Both the position numbers and the translations under genes were made by a program. From CAVQWT01 sp963810815 (lineage in GTDB: Bacteria; Pseudomonadota; Gammaproteobacteria; Burkholderiales; Casimicrobiaceae), in assembly GCA_963810815.1 (NCBI GenBank), contig CAWEPB010000014.1, positions 105,022-169,021 on the forward strand: a stretch of 64,000 nucleotides of DNA, in the 5' to 3' direction. Below the pieces are notes generated by a model. The model was not told where the DNA came from. It saw only the letters and a program-made list of their open reading frames with translations, and did no database searches. This document shows, piece by piece, positions 1 through 6,865 of the stretch (position 1 is the stretch's first letter; each line of letters begins with the position of its first letter).

Positions 1-246
1 ATCGCGCTCACCGGGGACGGTGTCGAGTACGCCGCAGGCGGACCGTCGCCGGAAAGTCGGCGCGGCACGCGTGCCGCGGAACTGCTGGTCGAGACGCCGG
101 CCGGGGGCATCCGGCTGTCGATCGTGACGCCCGAGGAGCGCCGGCAGCGCCCCCGGGACGACGCCCCGCGGATGTCGATCGCCGCACTCGCCGCGCTGAT
201 CGAGACACCGGAACCGGGGTCTCCGGACGGCCCGTCGCGCAGCTGA
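1..246 (+). CDS. C-terminal end of an unidentified protein (partial)
   Basis: The first 82 codons of the window form an open frame that ends in TGA at 244-246. Its start lies outside the window. The visible 81 residues hold a short stretch that looks like beta structure (AAELLVETPAGGIRLSIVTP) followed by a Pro/Arg-rich tail, with no catalytic motif or membrane segment. Codon third positions are G/C-rich, as in the neighbouring real genes, which supports a coding reading. It converges on hemB with a 25-nt gap. I do not recognise the family. Confidence 0.45.
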   Translation: MALTGDGVEYAAGGPSPESRRGTRAAELLVETPAGGIRLSIVTPEERRQRPRDDAPRMSIAALAALIETPEPGSPDGPSRS

Positions 247-271
247 CGCGGCCTTCCGCGTCGGGTTCCGC

Positions 272-1285
272 CTAGGCGCCTTCCTTCAGCCACGCGGCGG
301 CCGCCATCGCGTAGTAGGTCAGGATCGCGTCCGCGCCCGCGCGCTTCATCCCGGTCAGCGCCTCCAGCGCGCAGGCGCGCTCGTCGAGCCAGCCGTTCTG
401 CGCGGCGGCCTTCAGCATCGCGTATTCGCCCGACACCTGGTAGACGGCCGTCGGCACCCCGAACGTGTCCTTCACCCGGCGGACGATGTCGAGATACGGC
501 ATCCCTGGCTTCACCATCACCATGTCGGCGGCCTCGTCGAGGTCGAGGTAGACCTCCCACAGCGCCTCGTTCGAGTTCGCCGGGTCCATCTGGTAGGTGT
601 ACTTGTTGCCCCCCCCCAGACTGCCCGACGAGCCGACCGCATCGCGGAAGGGTCCGTAGAACGACGACGCGTACTTGGCCGAGTACGCCATGATGCGCAC
701 CCGGTCGTGGCCGGCTCCATCGAGCGCGGCGCGCACGGCGCCGATCCGGCCGTCCATCATGTCCGAAGGCGCGACCATGTCGACACCCGCGTCGGCGTGG
801 CAGAGCGCCTGCTTCACCAGTGCGGCGACCGTCGCGTCGTTCGCGACGTACCCGGTTTCGTCGAGCAGCCCGTCCTGCCCGTGGCTGGTGTACGGGTCGA
901 GCGCGACGTCCGTGATGACGCCCAGCCCCGGGAAGCGCTCCTTCAGCGCGCGTACGGTCCGCGGGACGAGCCCCTCGGGATGCCAGGCGCCGGCGGCATC
1001 GAGCGATTTGAGTTCGGCGGGTATCACGGGGAACAGGGCCAGCGCGGGAATCCCGAGCGCGACGCAGCGCTCGGCGTCGGCGAGCAGCAGGTCGATGCTC
1101 TTCCGCGACACGCCGGGCAGCGACGGCACCGGCTCCTCGCGCCCGGTGCCGTCGAGGACGAACACCGGATAGATGAGGTCGTCGGCGGTGAGGCGCGTTT
1201 CGCGCATCAGACGCCTGGAGAAGTCGTCGCGCCGCATCCGGCGCATCCGCACGGCTGGAAAGCGTCCTGCGAAATCGAAGGTCAT
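272..1285 (-). CDS. hemB: Delta-aminolevulinic acid dehydratase (porphobilinogen synthase)
   Basis: Condenses two 5-aminolevulinate molecules into porphobilinogen, the second common step of haem synthesis, in the cytoplasm. The protein has 337 residues, normal for the family. The two active-site lysines are visible: K204 in the YSAKY motif and K259 in MVKPGMPYLD. The metal-site segment at 126-139 reads DVALDPYTSHGQDG, with aspartates where zinc enzymes carry cysteines. By family knowledge this marks the Mg-dependent, zinc-independent class found in many proteobacteria. It is transcribed alone, with a candidate promoter just upstream (1317-1346). A second haem gene, hemF, lies at 31-32 kb. Confidence 0.97.
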   Translation of the reverse strand: MTFDFAGRFPAVRMRRMRRDDFSRRLMRETRLTADDLIYPVFVLDGTGREEPVPSLPGVSRKSIDLLLADAERCVALGIPALALFPVIPAELKSLDAAGAWHPEGLVPRTVRALKERFPGLGVITDVALDPYTSHGQDGLLDETGYVANDATVAALVKQALCHADAGVDMVAPSDMMDGRIGAVRAALDGAGHDRVRIMAYSAKYASSFYGPFRDAVGSSGSLGGGNKYTYQMDPANSNEALWEVYLDLDEAADMVMVKPGMPYLDIVRRVKDTFGVPTAVYQVSGEYAMLKAAAQNGWLDERACALEALTGMKRAGADAILTYYAMAAAAWLKEGA

Positions 1286-1316
1286 CGTCGTTTCCGTCGT
1301 TGGAATTCAGCCGCCC

Positions 1317-1346
1317 ATCGTAGCCGCGCGGCCCCGGCGGGGGCAA
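1317..1346 (-). promoter_or_regulatory. Candidate sigma70 promoter of hemB
   Basis: On the minus strand a TTGCCC box (1341-1346) is separated by 18 nt from TACGAT (1317-1322), about 32 nt before the hemB ATG. Four of six and five of six bases match consensus. It is a sequence match only. Confidence 0.35.
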
Positions 1347-1349
1347 CCG

Positions 1350-1997
1350 TCAGTCGCTGGAACCCAGCCATTTCTGCTGCTTCGCTGCCTTGACCAGCGC
1401 GGCGAAACCCCGCGTTCCCTGCTTCGCCGCGAGCGCACGCAGACGCAGCAACAGTTCGGCGGTGGCGAGCGCATCGGCTGCCGCATTGTGCCGCACGACG
1501 CACTCGATGCCGAACGCCGCGAGCCAATCGTCGAGGCTGCGGCCTCCGTATCGATAGGTGTCGGGCACCAGCGCGCCGGCCAGCGGCGCCAGGTCGAGCC
1601 AGGCCCGCCGGTCGTCGTCCAGTCCCTGCGCCGCGAACGCGCGCGCCAGCACGACCCGGTCGAAGTCGGTGTGGAAGCCGACACGCGGCGCGCCGGCGGA
1701 CCACTCGAGATAGGCCGCGAGCGCGTCGCGCGCCGGCACGCCGGCACGCTGTGCCTCGTGGCCGATGCCGTGGACGACGATGTTGGCTGCCTCGCCGGAG
1801 GCGGCGCCCTGCAGCACGATCTCGAAACTGTCGCCCGGCAGCACCCCGTCATCGTCGACGGCAACGGCACCGATGGCGATCAGCCGGTCCGTCTCGGGGT
1901 CGAGTCCCGACGTCTCCGTATCGACGACGATCCAGCGGGACGCGGCGCCCGCGTCGCCGCCGCGGGCGCCACCGAAAAGGCGGGAGAGCAGGCTCAT
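1350..1997 (-). CDS. DnaQ-like 3'-5' exonuclease (DEDDh family)
   Basis: A 215-residue exonuclease of the DNA polymerase III epsilon type. All three Exo motifs are present: Exo I DTE at 26-28, Exo II with D111/D113 in FHTDFDR, and Exo III with H170 and D175 in HNAAADAL, which makes it the DEDDh subtype. The first 20 residues look like a flexible leader. Its ATG overlaps the stop of the upstream cNMP/CBS/DUF294 gene by 4 nt (ATGA), so the two are probably translationally coupled. The pairing of these two families is common in proteobacteria. The substrate cannot be read from the sequence. It is not the replicative epsilon subunit by context. Confidence 0.88.
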   Translation of the reverse strand: MSLLSRLFGGARGGDAGAASRWIVVDTETSGLDPETDRLIAIGAVAVDDDGVLPGDSFEIVLQGAASGEAANIVVHGIGHEAQRAGVPARDALAAYLEWSAGAPRVGFHTDFDRVVLARAFAAQGLDDDRRAWLDLAPLAGALVPDTYRYGGRSLDDWLAAFGIECVVRHNAAADALATAELLLRLRALAAKQGTRGFAALVKAAKQQKWLGSSD

Positions 1998-3919
1998 CCG
2001 GGATAGTCGAGTTCGAGCCGCTGTTGAAGCTTGCGCACCTGGCGCATCGCCTCCTTCAGAATCCGGCGGTCGAGGGCCGACAGCTCCGCCAGCGGCACCA
2101 CGTTCGGATTGCCTTCGCCCATCGTGCCTCGGCCCGCCCGCCGATGCTGTTCACGCAGACGCAGCAGCTGCACGAATTCGAAGGCGTCGCACCAGGCCCG
2201 GATTTCGTCGGGTGGAATGCCCTTCCGCGCGCCGGCCTCGGTCAGCCGCTCGACGGTGTTGGTCGCACGGACACCGGTCGCGAGCGCGAGGATGCGCGCC
2301 CCGTCGACGAACGGGACGCTGCCGCTCATCTTCAGGTCGACCCCCTCCACCCCCGACGTGTCCTCGGCGGTGGCGAGCTCGCCGCGCCAGTTGATCGGCG
2401 GCCGGTTGGCAAGCGCGTTGTCCGACATCTGCTTCAGGAACCGCGGGTTGTTGGTCGCGTGGACGGCGATCTCCTCGCGCAGGGCGTCGGCGAGTCCGGC
2501 CTCGCCCCAGAGCGCCCGGAAGTCGAAGAAGATGTTGGCGGCCAGCAGGCTGTTCGGATCGCCCCGGTCGATCCAGTTCGCGAACGACGTCTTCCACTCG
2601 CCGAGGCTCGCGCACCACCGCGGATTCATCGCCATGACCCCGCCCTTGCAGAGCGGATAGCCGCAACGGTCGAGCCCTTCGTTCACCTCGCGCGCGAAGG
2701 GCAGGAGCCGGCGGCGGACGTCGTCGGGCGCCGTTGCCTCGTCGTTGCTGACGAAGATGAGGCCGTTGTCCTGGTCGGTCGCCACCGTCTGCTCGCTGCG
2801 TCCCTCCGAGCCCAGCCCCAGCCAGCAAAGCGCCAGCCCGCCGAGGTCGTGCCGCGGCGCGGTCAGCTCCAGGATGCGAACGGCGATCTGGTCGTTGAGG
2901 CTCGATATCATTCGAGTCAACTGGCCGGCGGCCACCCCCTGCGCGACCAGCGACAGCGACAGCGCGCGGATGTCGGTCGCGCATTGCACCAGCGTCGCGA
3001 GGTCGGGGGCGCGCTGCATCGCCGACGCGAGTTCGCGCACCGACAGTCGCTGCAGGCTGAACAGGTCGCGCTCGGACACCACGCCGGCGAGGCCGCCGTC
3101 GTCGTCGGTCAGCAGCACGTGCCGGATGCCCCGGCGCGCCATCATCAGCGCCGCGTCGCCCGCGGTCGCCGACAGGGGCAGCGTGATCGGCGGCGCGCTC
3201 ATGACTTCGGCGATCGGCGTGGCAAGCGGCCGGCCCGGCAGCACGATGCGGCCGATCACGTCCTGTCGCGTGAAGATGCCCAGCGGCCGGCGGGCGTCGT
3301 CGACGACCGGCATCGACCCGATCCGCGATTCCTCCATCGTCGCCAGCACTTCGGCCAGCGGTGTCGCCGGCGAACAGGACAGCGGAGCCTGACGGACCAG
3401 CACCGCCAGGCCCGTCGCCAGACCCCGCTGCTCGGTCACGTTCGCCGCGTACTCGGCCTGCAATGCGGCGCGGGACAGGTCCAGCAGGTAGGCGAGCCGA
3501 CGCGTGCAGAAGTCCTGGAATACCGAGGAGCTCTCGATCAGCGCATCGAACAGCGCGACCGGGAACGCGAGGCAGAACGTGTCCCGCGTGGCGCGGTAGA
3601 CGCTGGTCACCCCACGGCGGGCAAGCAGCGCACCCAACGGAAACATCTCTCCGGCGGACAGTTCCCATCGCGCGGCCGCGTCGCCGGTCGCGCCGGGACG
3701 CTCGCCGCGAACGGTGCCCTGCCGGATCACGTAGCAGTGCGCCGGGCGGGTGGATTCCGGGGCCAGGATGACCTCCCCGGGCTCGAAGTAACGGATCTGC
3801 GACGCCCGCACGACGCGCTCGAGGTCGGCATCGCCCATCGCCGCGAAGGGCGCATGCGGCCGCAGTGCGAACTTGAGGCCGGCGATGACGGAAGGGGCGG
3901 GAATCGGCGGGTTGGACAT
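1994..3919 (-). CDS. cNMP-binding / CBS / DUF294 nucleotidyltransferase-like protein
   Basis: A 641-residue cytoplasmic multidomain protein. In order it has a cyclic-nucleotide-binding fold (about 20-135), two CBS repeats (about 165-280), a DUF294 putative nucleotidyltransferase domain (about 310-450) and the DUF294 C-terminal domain. The motif GLGSEGRSEQTVATDQDNG near residue 375 keeps the GS...D-x-D pattern of GlnD-type nucleotidyltransferases. Proteins of this layout are thought to be nucleotide-sensing signalling proteins and often sit beside a DnaQ-like exonuclease, as here (ATGA overlap). I chose the ATG at 3919 because the residues upstream of it are low-complexity and unlike the family. 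Its target is unknown. Confidence 0.88.
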   Translation of the reverse strand: MSNPPIPAPSVIAGLKFALRPHAPFAAMGDADLERVVRASQIRYFEPGEVILAPESTRPAHCYVIRQGTVRGERPGATGDAAARWELSAGEMFPLGALLARRGVTSVYRATRDTFCLAFPVALFDALIESSSVFQDFCTRRLAYLLDLSRAALQAEYAANVTEQRGLATGLAVLVRQAPLSCSPATPLAEVLATMEESRIGSMPVVDDARRPLGIFTRQDVIGRIVLPGRPLATPIAEVMSAPPITLPLSATAGDAALMMARRGIRHVLLTDDDGGLAGVVSERDLFSLQRLSVRELASAMQRAPDLATLVQCATDIRALSLSLVAQGVAAGQLTRMISSLNDQIAVRILELTAPRHDLGGLALCWLGLGSEGRSEQTVATDQDNGLIFVSNDEATAPDDVRRRLLPFAREVNEGLDRCGYPLCKGGVMAMNPRWCASLGEWKTSFANWIDRGDPNSLLAANIFFDFRALWGEAGLADALREEIAVHATNNPRFLKQMSDNALANRPPINWRGELATAEDTSGVEGVDLKMSGSVPFVDGARILALATGVRATNTVERLTEAGARKGIPPDEIRAWCDAFEFVQLLRLREQHRRAGRGTMGEGNPNVVPLAELSALDRRILKEAMRQVRKLQQRLELDYPG

Positions 3920-4182
3920 GGGTCGGCAGGGTGTCGGCTGACGTTCGGTTGAGGCTGAGCCTGGGATCGCCCCGGGAAATCGGGCCGCGCATGCCGGGTC
4001 CGAAACAGCGGGGGCCGGGCCGTCCGCGCATGCCGCCACGCCTGCTGGGATTCTCGCGGGACCGGCCGGCGGGAACTCTGATCGTGGTCAACTGTCCGAG
4101 ATTGCAGACGGCATTTGCGTCTCCCGCTTCCCTCCCTGAGCGGGTGCCCCCGCAGCGGCAGTGTCCCTGCGCGGGGCGTTTC

Positions 4183-4225
4183 GGGCCTCGCGTCACTCCC
4201 CTTGAGCGCGAGGCCCTTTCTTTTT
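4183..4225 (+). other. Hairpin with T-run overlapping the end of engB
   Basis: GGGCCTCGCG (4183-4192) pairs perfectly with CGCGAGGCCC (4207-4216). It is followed on the plus strand by TTTCTTTTT. As a terminator it would act on plus-strand transcripts, although the adjacent genes are on the minus strand; the T-run encodes the Lys-rich end of EngB. It could block antisense transcription into engB, or be chance. Confidence 0.4.
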
Positions 4226-4867
4226 GCCTTCCGGGATCGCCGCCTCGCCCGGCGGGGCCCCCTCGCCCAGCCAATACGCGATCAGCGTTTCCGCCCGTTC
4301 GACGCCGGTTCGCTTGGTCGCCGAGAACGGAATCACCGTCACGTTGCGGGCCTGTGCCGGGAATGCCGCCGTGACATCGCGCTCGATGGCGGCGGCGGCG
4401 GCCCGCTGCGCCGTCGGGGTCAGCTTGTCCATCTTGGTCGCGAGGACGGCGACCGGCCGGCCGCTGGGCAGGAAGCCGGTCAGCAGCTGCCGGTCCAGGT
4501 CCGACAGGCCATGGCGGGCGTCGACGACGAGCGCCAGTCCGATCAGCGTCTGGCGCGTGGCAAGGTAGCGCGCGAGGAATGCCTGCCAGTGCCGTTTCAG
4601 CTTGTGCGGGACCGCCGCATAGCCGTAGCCGGGCAGGTCGGCGAGCAGCGCGCCGCCGCGAAGCTGGAAGAAATTGATCTGCTGCGTCCGACCGGGGGTC
4701 TTGCTGGTGAATGCAAGCCGGGTCTGGTTGGCCAACGCGTTGATCGCGCTCGATTTGCCGGAATTCGACCGGCCGGCGAACGCCAGTTCCGGCGGGCCCG
4801 GGGGCGGCATCTGGCTATCGTCGGCGACCGTCAGGTGGAACACCGCCTGCTGCAGCGGATGCTTCAT
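4193..4867 (-). CDS. engB: Ribosome-biogenesis GTPase EngB (YihA/YsxC)
   Basis: An essential-type GTPase involved in late assembly of the large ribosomal subunit. In 224 residues all G motifs are visible: G1 GRSNSGKS (32-39), the TPGRTQ switch (57-62), G3 DLPGYGYA (77-84), G4 TKMD (144-147) and G5 SAT (182-184). The C-terminal end is Lys/Arg-rich. It is divergent from the cytochrome c4 gene, with 257 nt between them. The engB / cytochrome c4 neighbourhood is common in beta-proteobacteria. The start ATG at 4867 gives the usual short N-terminal beta strand before G1. Confidence 0.95.
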   Translation of the reverse strand: MKHPLQQAVFHLTVADDSQMPPPGPPELAFAGRSNSGKSSAINALANQTRLAFTSKTPGRTQQINFFQLRGGALLADLPGYGYAAVPHKLKRHWQAFLARYLATRQTLIGLALVVDARHGLSDLDRQLLTGFLPSGRPVAVLATKMDKLTPTAQRAAAAAIERDVTAAFPAQARNVTVIPFSATKRTGVERAETLIAYWLGEGAPPGEAAIPEGKKKGPRAQGE

Positions 4868-4981
4868 CGCCCGCCCCCGGCAAGCGGCCCCGGCCGACCC
4901 ACGACCAGGTCGCGCCGGACGCCTGCGCGCGGCCGCTCCGGTCGTGGCCCGCGGATCACGGTGGCCGGGCGAGGTTCGGAT

Positions 4982-5010
4982 TTCGCGGCGTCGAGCCGAT
5001 CCGTTACAAT
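4982..5010 (+). promoter_or_regulatory. Candidate promoter of the cytochrome c4 gene
   Basis: TACAAT (5005-5010, five of six -10 bases) lies in an AT-richer patch 115 nt before the cytochrome ATG. A weak -35 TTCGCG (4982-4987) sits 17 nt upstream. Read on the other strand, the same patch may also serve engB. Confidence 0.35.
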
Positions 5011-5124
5011 AGGCTGTTTTTGCACGATTGATTGGACCGGCTGCCGGCGGGTCGCTCGATGTGCCCGGATTGGCCGGGCAGCGGGTGATCGGGAGCAGCA
5101 GGGCCGCCCTCGAGGAGCTTCCCG

Positions 5125-5763
5125 ATGAAACGCATGTTGCTGCTGGTGGGCGCGTTCGCCTTCCCTGCGGCCGTCAGCTTCGCCCAACCCGCGGGCGACA
5201 AGCCGGACCTGGCCAAGGCCCGAACCATCGTCGATCAGGTCTGCGCGGCCTGTCATGGCGTCGACGGCAACAGTCCGACTCCCGCCAATCCGAATCTCGC
5301 GGGGCTGCCGGCCGAGTATATCAGCCTGCAACTCGCGCACTTCAAGGTCGGCATCCGCGCGAATCCGGTGATGCTGGGCATGTCCGCGGCCCTCACCGAC
5401 GCCGACATGAAGGCGCTCGGGATCTACTACTCGCAGCAGAAGCCGAAGGGCCTCGCAGCCAAGGATCCGGCGCTGGTCGAAGCGGGCCGCTCGCTCTACC
5501 GCACCGGTGTCGCCGCCGCGGGCATTCCCGCGTGTTCGGCCTGCCACGGGCCCGCGGGGGCCGGGATCCCGAAGAACTACCCGCGGCTCGCCGGACAGCA
5601 CGGCGACTACACCCTTGCCCAGCTCAAGGCGTTCAGGGCCGGCGAGCGCGGCGCCGACAAGGGCGGCAAGGACCTCAACGGCCGCATCATGGCGACGATC
5701 GCCGCCCGGATGACGGACGCGCAGATGCGCGCGGCCGCGGAGTTCACGCAGGGCCTTCGCTGA
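5125..5763 (+). CDS. Dihaem cytochrome c4-type protein
   Basis: A periplasmic electron carrier with two c-type haem sites in 212 residues. A Sec signal peptide occupies about residues 1-20 (MKRMLLLVGAFAFPAAVSFA). The haem-binding motifs are CAACH (40-44) and CSACH (137-141), and the two half-domains repeat each other, as in cytochrome c4. Methionines near 83-86 and 178-184 could serve as axial ligands. Family members feed electrons to terminal oxidases. A ribosome-binding GAGGAG lies about 8 nt before the ATG. It is monocistronic, as far as I can see. Confidence 0.92.
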   Translation: MKRMLLLVGAFAFPAAVSFAQPAGDKPDLAKARTIVDQVCAACHGVDGNSPTPANPNLAGLPAEYISLQLAHFKVGIRANPVMLGMSAALTDADMKALGIYYSQQKPKGLAAKDPALVEAGRSLYRTGVAAAGIPACSACHGPAGAGIPKNYPRLAGQHGDYTLAQLKAFRAGERGADKGGKDLNGRIMATIAARMTDAQMRAAAEFTQGLR

Positions 5764-5930
5764 TCCCGACGCTGCGCGCGCGACGGGCGGCGGGGGCGAT
5801 CCTGCCGCCCGTCGTCGTTTGCGCCGCCGCTCGCGGAACGATCGCAGCCGGCGGCAGCGGCGCCGGCCGACATCCCGGGAACCCACGCCGGAAACGGCGC
5901 CAATGACACCCAGGACGCAAACCCAGCGAC

Positions 5931-5965
5931 GACGCCCATGACGCCCATGACGCCCATGACGCCCA
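5931..5965 (+). repeat. 9-bp tandem repeat across the MOSC gene start
   Basis: Three exact copies of GACGCCCAT (5931-5939, 5940-5948, 5949-5957) and a partial fourth supply three in-frame ATG codons and encode an MTP repeat. The unit length is a multiple of three, so copy-number change would keep the frame. Confidence 0.85.
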
Positions 5966-6813
5966 GGATCGAAGCCCTCCACATCTACCCCGTCAAGAGC
6001 GCCCGGGGCATCGACCTGGACGAGGCGCGGGTCGAGGTCCGCGGCCTCGTCGCCACGGACGCCAGCGGCCGGACGGTCGGCGGCGACCGCGAGTGGATGG
6101 TCGTCGACCGGGCCGGCCGTTTCGTCACGCAGCGGGAAGCGCCGCGTCTGGCGCTGGTCGGCATCGGCACCGGTGCGGACGGCATCGTGCTGTCGGTCCC
6201 GCAGCTCGGGGCGGTGACGGTCGCCGTGCAGTCCGCAGGGCCGCCGCGAGACGTCCAGGTGTGGGAAAGCCGGGTTCCGGCGCACGACGCCGGCGACGGG
6301 GCGGCGGTGCTGCTTTCGGCCTGGCTCGGGCGCGACGTGCGGCTCGTCCGGTTCGACGACGCGCACCGCCGCTGGTGCAATCCGGCCTTCGCCGGCGATA
6401 TCGGCGCGCACACGGCCTTCGCCGACGGCTACCCGCTGCTGGTCATCGGTCGTGCGTCGCTCGACGAGCTGAATGCACGGCTGGCGGTCCGGGGACACCC
6501 GGCGCTCCCGATGAACCGCTTCCGGCCGAACCTCGTCATCGCGGGATTGCCGCCGCACGACGAGGACCACCTGACTGCCATCGTGTGCGGCGACGTCGTC
6601 ATCAGGCCGGTCAAGCCCTGCGTTCGCTGTCAGATCACCACCACCGACCAGGACAGCGCCGCGGTCGGCACGGAACCGCTGGCGACGCTCGCCGGCTACC
6701 GGATGAGCGAACGCTTCGGCGGCGTCACCTTCGGCATGAACGCCGTCGTCGCGTCGGGCGCCGGGTCCCGGGTCGGAGTCGGCGCGCCCGTCAGCGTCGA
6801 ATACGCGTTCTGA
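5938..6813 (+). CDS. MOSC domain protein (YcbX-like)
   Basis: A 291-residue protein with an N-terminal MOSC beta-barrel domain (IEALHIYPVKSARGIDLDEA, about 10-130) and a C-terminal MOSC domain (about 150-290). The family-typical RFRPNLVI and KPCVRCQITTTDQD motifs are present; the latter contains the conserved cysteine implicated in molybdenum-cofactor sulfur handling or binding. Relatives take part in reduction of N-hydroxylated compounds. The true start is uncertain, because three ATGs at 5938, 5947 and 5956 arise from a 9-bp tandem repeat and none has a clear Shine-Dalgarno sequence. The gene stands alone and converges on the protease gene. Confidence 0.88.
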   Translation: MTPMTPMTPRIEALHIYPVKSARGIDLDEARVEVRGLVATDASGRTVGGDREWMVVDRAGRFVTQREAPRLALVGIGTGADGIVLSVPQLGAVTVAVQSAGPPRDVQVWESRVPAHDAGDGAAVLLSAWLGRDVRLVRFDDAHRRWCNPAFAGDIGAHTAFADGYPLLVIGRASLDELNARLAVRGHPALPMNRFRPNLVIAGLPPHDEDHLTAIVCGDVVIRPVKPCVRCQITTTDQDSAAVGTEPLATLAGYRMSERFGGVTFGMNAVVASGAGSRVGVGAPVSVEYAF

Positions 6814-6843
6814 CCGGCGCCGGACCGGGTCCGGGGCGCCGGT
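6813..6843. terminator. Nested GC hairpin between two convergent genes
   Basis: ACCGGCGCC (6813-6821) pairs with GGCGCCGGT (6835-6843), and an inner GGACC/GGTCC stem (6822-6826/6828-6832) stacks inside. It starts on the last base of the MOSC stop codon and lies before the end of the convergent protease gene. There is no T-run on either side, so intrinsic termination is only a possibility. Confidence 0.4.
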
Positions 6844-6865
6844 GCCCGCGAAGGCCCTGCGGCGG

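Noticed and set aside
1751..3952. A long plus-strand frame opposite the cNMP/CBS/DUF294 gene
   Set aside because: Arg/Gly/His-rich translation without motifs; the opposite strand encodes a recognisable multidomain protein.
5988..6813. Riboswitch or leader for the MOSC gene (molybdenum cofactor type)
   Set aside because: The leader is short, repeat-filled and shows no aptamer-like fold that I can make out.
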